Below, piece by piece: positions 63,266-64,000 of a stretch of 64,000 bases of DNA. The position numbers were made by a program, and so were the translations under genes. The DNA lies in contig NZ_AP024590.1 of the NCBI RefSeq assembly GCF_018323985.1, forward strand, positions 4,030,001-4,094,000. The letters run 5' to 3'. The notes under the pieces were generated by a model that was not told where the DNA came from, did no database searches, and saw nothing but the letters and a program-made list of their open reading frames with translations. The stretch comes from Enterobacter kobei. Lineage in GTDB: Bacteria; Pseudomonadota; Gammaproteobacteria; Enterobacterales; Enterobacteriaceae. How positions within the stretch are numbered: the stretch's first letter is position 1; the number at the start of each line of letters is the position of its first letter.

Positions 63266-64000
63266 ATGAGCAAAGTGGAAAGCATCAGCCGTGAATCATG
63301 GATCCTCAGCACTTTTCCCGAATGGGGAAGCTGGCTGAACGAAGAAATAGAACAAGAACAGGTGGCACCGGGCACCTTTGCCATGTGGTGGCTCGGCTGC
63401 ACCGGCATCTGGCTGAAATCAGAAGGGGGCGCCAACGTCTGCGTCGATTTCTGGTGCGGCACCGGCAAACAAAGCCACGGCAATCCGCTGATGAAAACCG
63501 GCCATCAGATGCAGCGTATGGCGGGCGTAAAAAAGCTACAGCCCAATCTGCGCACCACGCCTTTTGTGCTCGATCCTTTTGCTATCCGGGAGATCGACGC
63601 GGTGCTCGCCACCCACGATCATAACGATCACATTGACGTGAACGTGGCGGCAGCGGTGATGCAAAACTGTCCGGAGACGGTGCCCTTTATCGGGCCGCAG
63701 ACCTGTGTTGATCTGTGGATGAGCTGGGGCGTACCGCGCGAGCGTTGCATCGTGGTAAAACCGGGCGATGTGGTGAAGGTAAAAGACATTGAGATCCACG
63801 CCCTCGACGCCTTTGATCGCACAGCGCTGATCACCCTGCCTGCGGATCAGAAAGCCGCCGGCGTCCTGCCAGACGGTATGGATGCGCGCGCAGTGAACTA
63901 CCTGTTTAAAACGCCGGCGGCTCGCTCTATCACAGCGGGGATTCGCACTACTCAAACTATTATGCAAAGCACGGCAACGACCATCAGATCGACGTGGCCC
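63266..64000 (+). pseudogene. ulaG: L-ascorbate-6-phosphate lactonase, frameshifted and cut by window end
   Basis: The first 217 codons match E. coli UlaG closely, with the metallo-beta-lactamase motif ATHDHNDHID. After TP at 63911-63916 the frame no longer fits. One G is missing in a run expected to be GGG, so the reading continues as AARSITAG. In the next frame from 63916 to the window end, 28 codons restore the family sequence GGSLYHSGDSHYSNYYAKHG, then NDHQIDVA. The protein as read would lose metal-binding D and H residues. It may be a real mutation or a sequencing error. The gene is divergent from ulaA. Confidence 0.88.

Overview
The window is a chromosomal segment of an enterobacterium (Enterobacteriaceae, close to Enterobacter, Leclercia, Lelliottia and Citrobacter; the genus cannot be fixed from the sequence alone). 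Nearly every protein is recognisable as an E. coli orthologue of the same length. Gene order follows the pyrB to ula stretch of the E. coli chromosome, read in the opposite direction. There is no phage, IS element, CRISPR array, tRNA or rRNA. Accessory content is limited to a 7.3-kb catabolic operon and a few single genes.

Layout. 1-1.2 kb: end of pyrB, pyrI and ridA, with a ridA promoter lying inside the pyrBI terminator. 1.3-4.3 kb: mgtA on the minus strand, with a PhoP box and the proline-rich leader peptide mgtL. 4.4-8.6 kb: treR, treB and treC (trehalose uptake and hydrolysis), with a TreR operator and a strong hairpin between treB and treC. 8.6-9.3 kb: a long non-coding region holding a GC-rich hairpin element, then FNR, NrdR and DnaA sites in front of nrdDG (anaerobic ribonucleotide reductase, 9.3-11.9 kb). 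12-13.3 kb: a nitroreductase and an orphan low-GC gene.

13.4-20.7 kb: a nine-gene minus-strand operon encoding a lone PRD protein, an SFCGS glycine-rich protein, DUF4312, the membrane proteins DUF4311 and DUF4310, an amidohydrolase, a DgaE-type PLP ammonia lyase, a KDGP aldolase and a BglG/MtlR-type PRD-EIIB-EIIA regulator. The three enzymes predict deacylation of an N-acylated amino-sugar acid, loss of ammonia to give 2-keto-3-deoxygluconate-6-phosphate, and cleavage to pyruvate and glyceraldehyde-3-phosphate. The transporter is not a classical PTS but has PTS-like signatures. This is the least described system in the window. A perfect 20-bp palindrome and a CRP-like site lie in front of it.

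21-34 kb: cybC, pmbA (tldE), darP, mpl, fbp, a DUF2569 gene, a chemoreceptor with a perfect FliA promoter, the galactofuranose ABC transporter ytfQRT-yjfF, and ppa. 34-49.8 kb: ytfP, tamB and tamA; msrA; ytfL (paeA), ytfK, ytfJ, cysQ, cpdB, qorR/qorB, an AraC-type regulator and ytfF. 49.9-58.5 kb: a second chemoreceptor ending in NWETF, also with a FliA promoter; ytfE with an NsrR site; cycA; fklB; ytfB; an EamA transporter; and the ribosomal operon rpsF-priB-rpsR-rplI with its leader. 58.5-64 kb: the L-ascorbate operon ulaABCDEF and divergent ulaG, with UlaR-type repeats between them. In this sequence ulaG carries a one-base deletion that shifts the frame at codon 217/218.

REP/BIME repeats occur at eight places, six of them between convergent gene ends.
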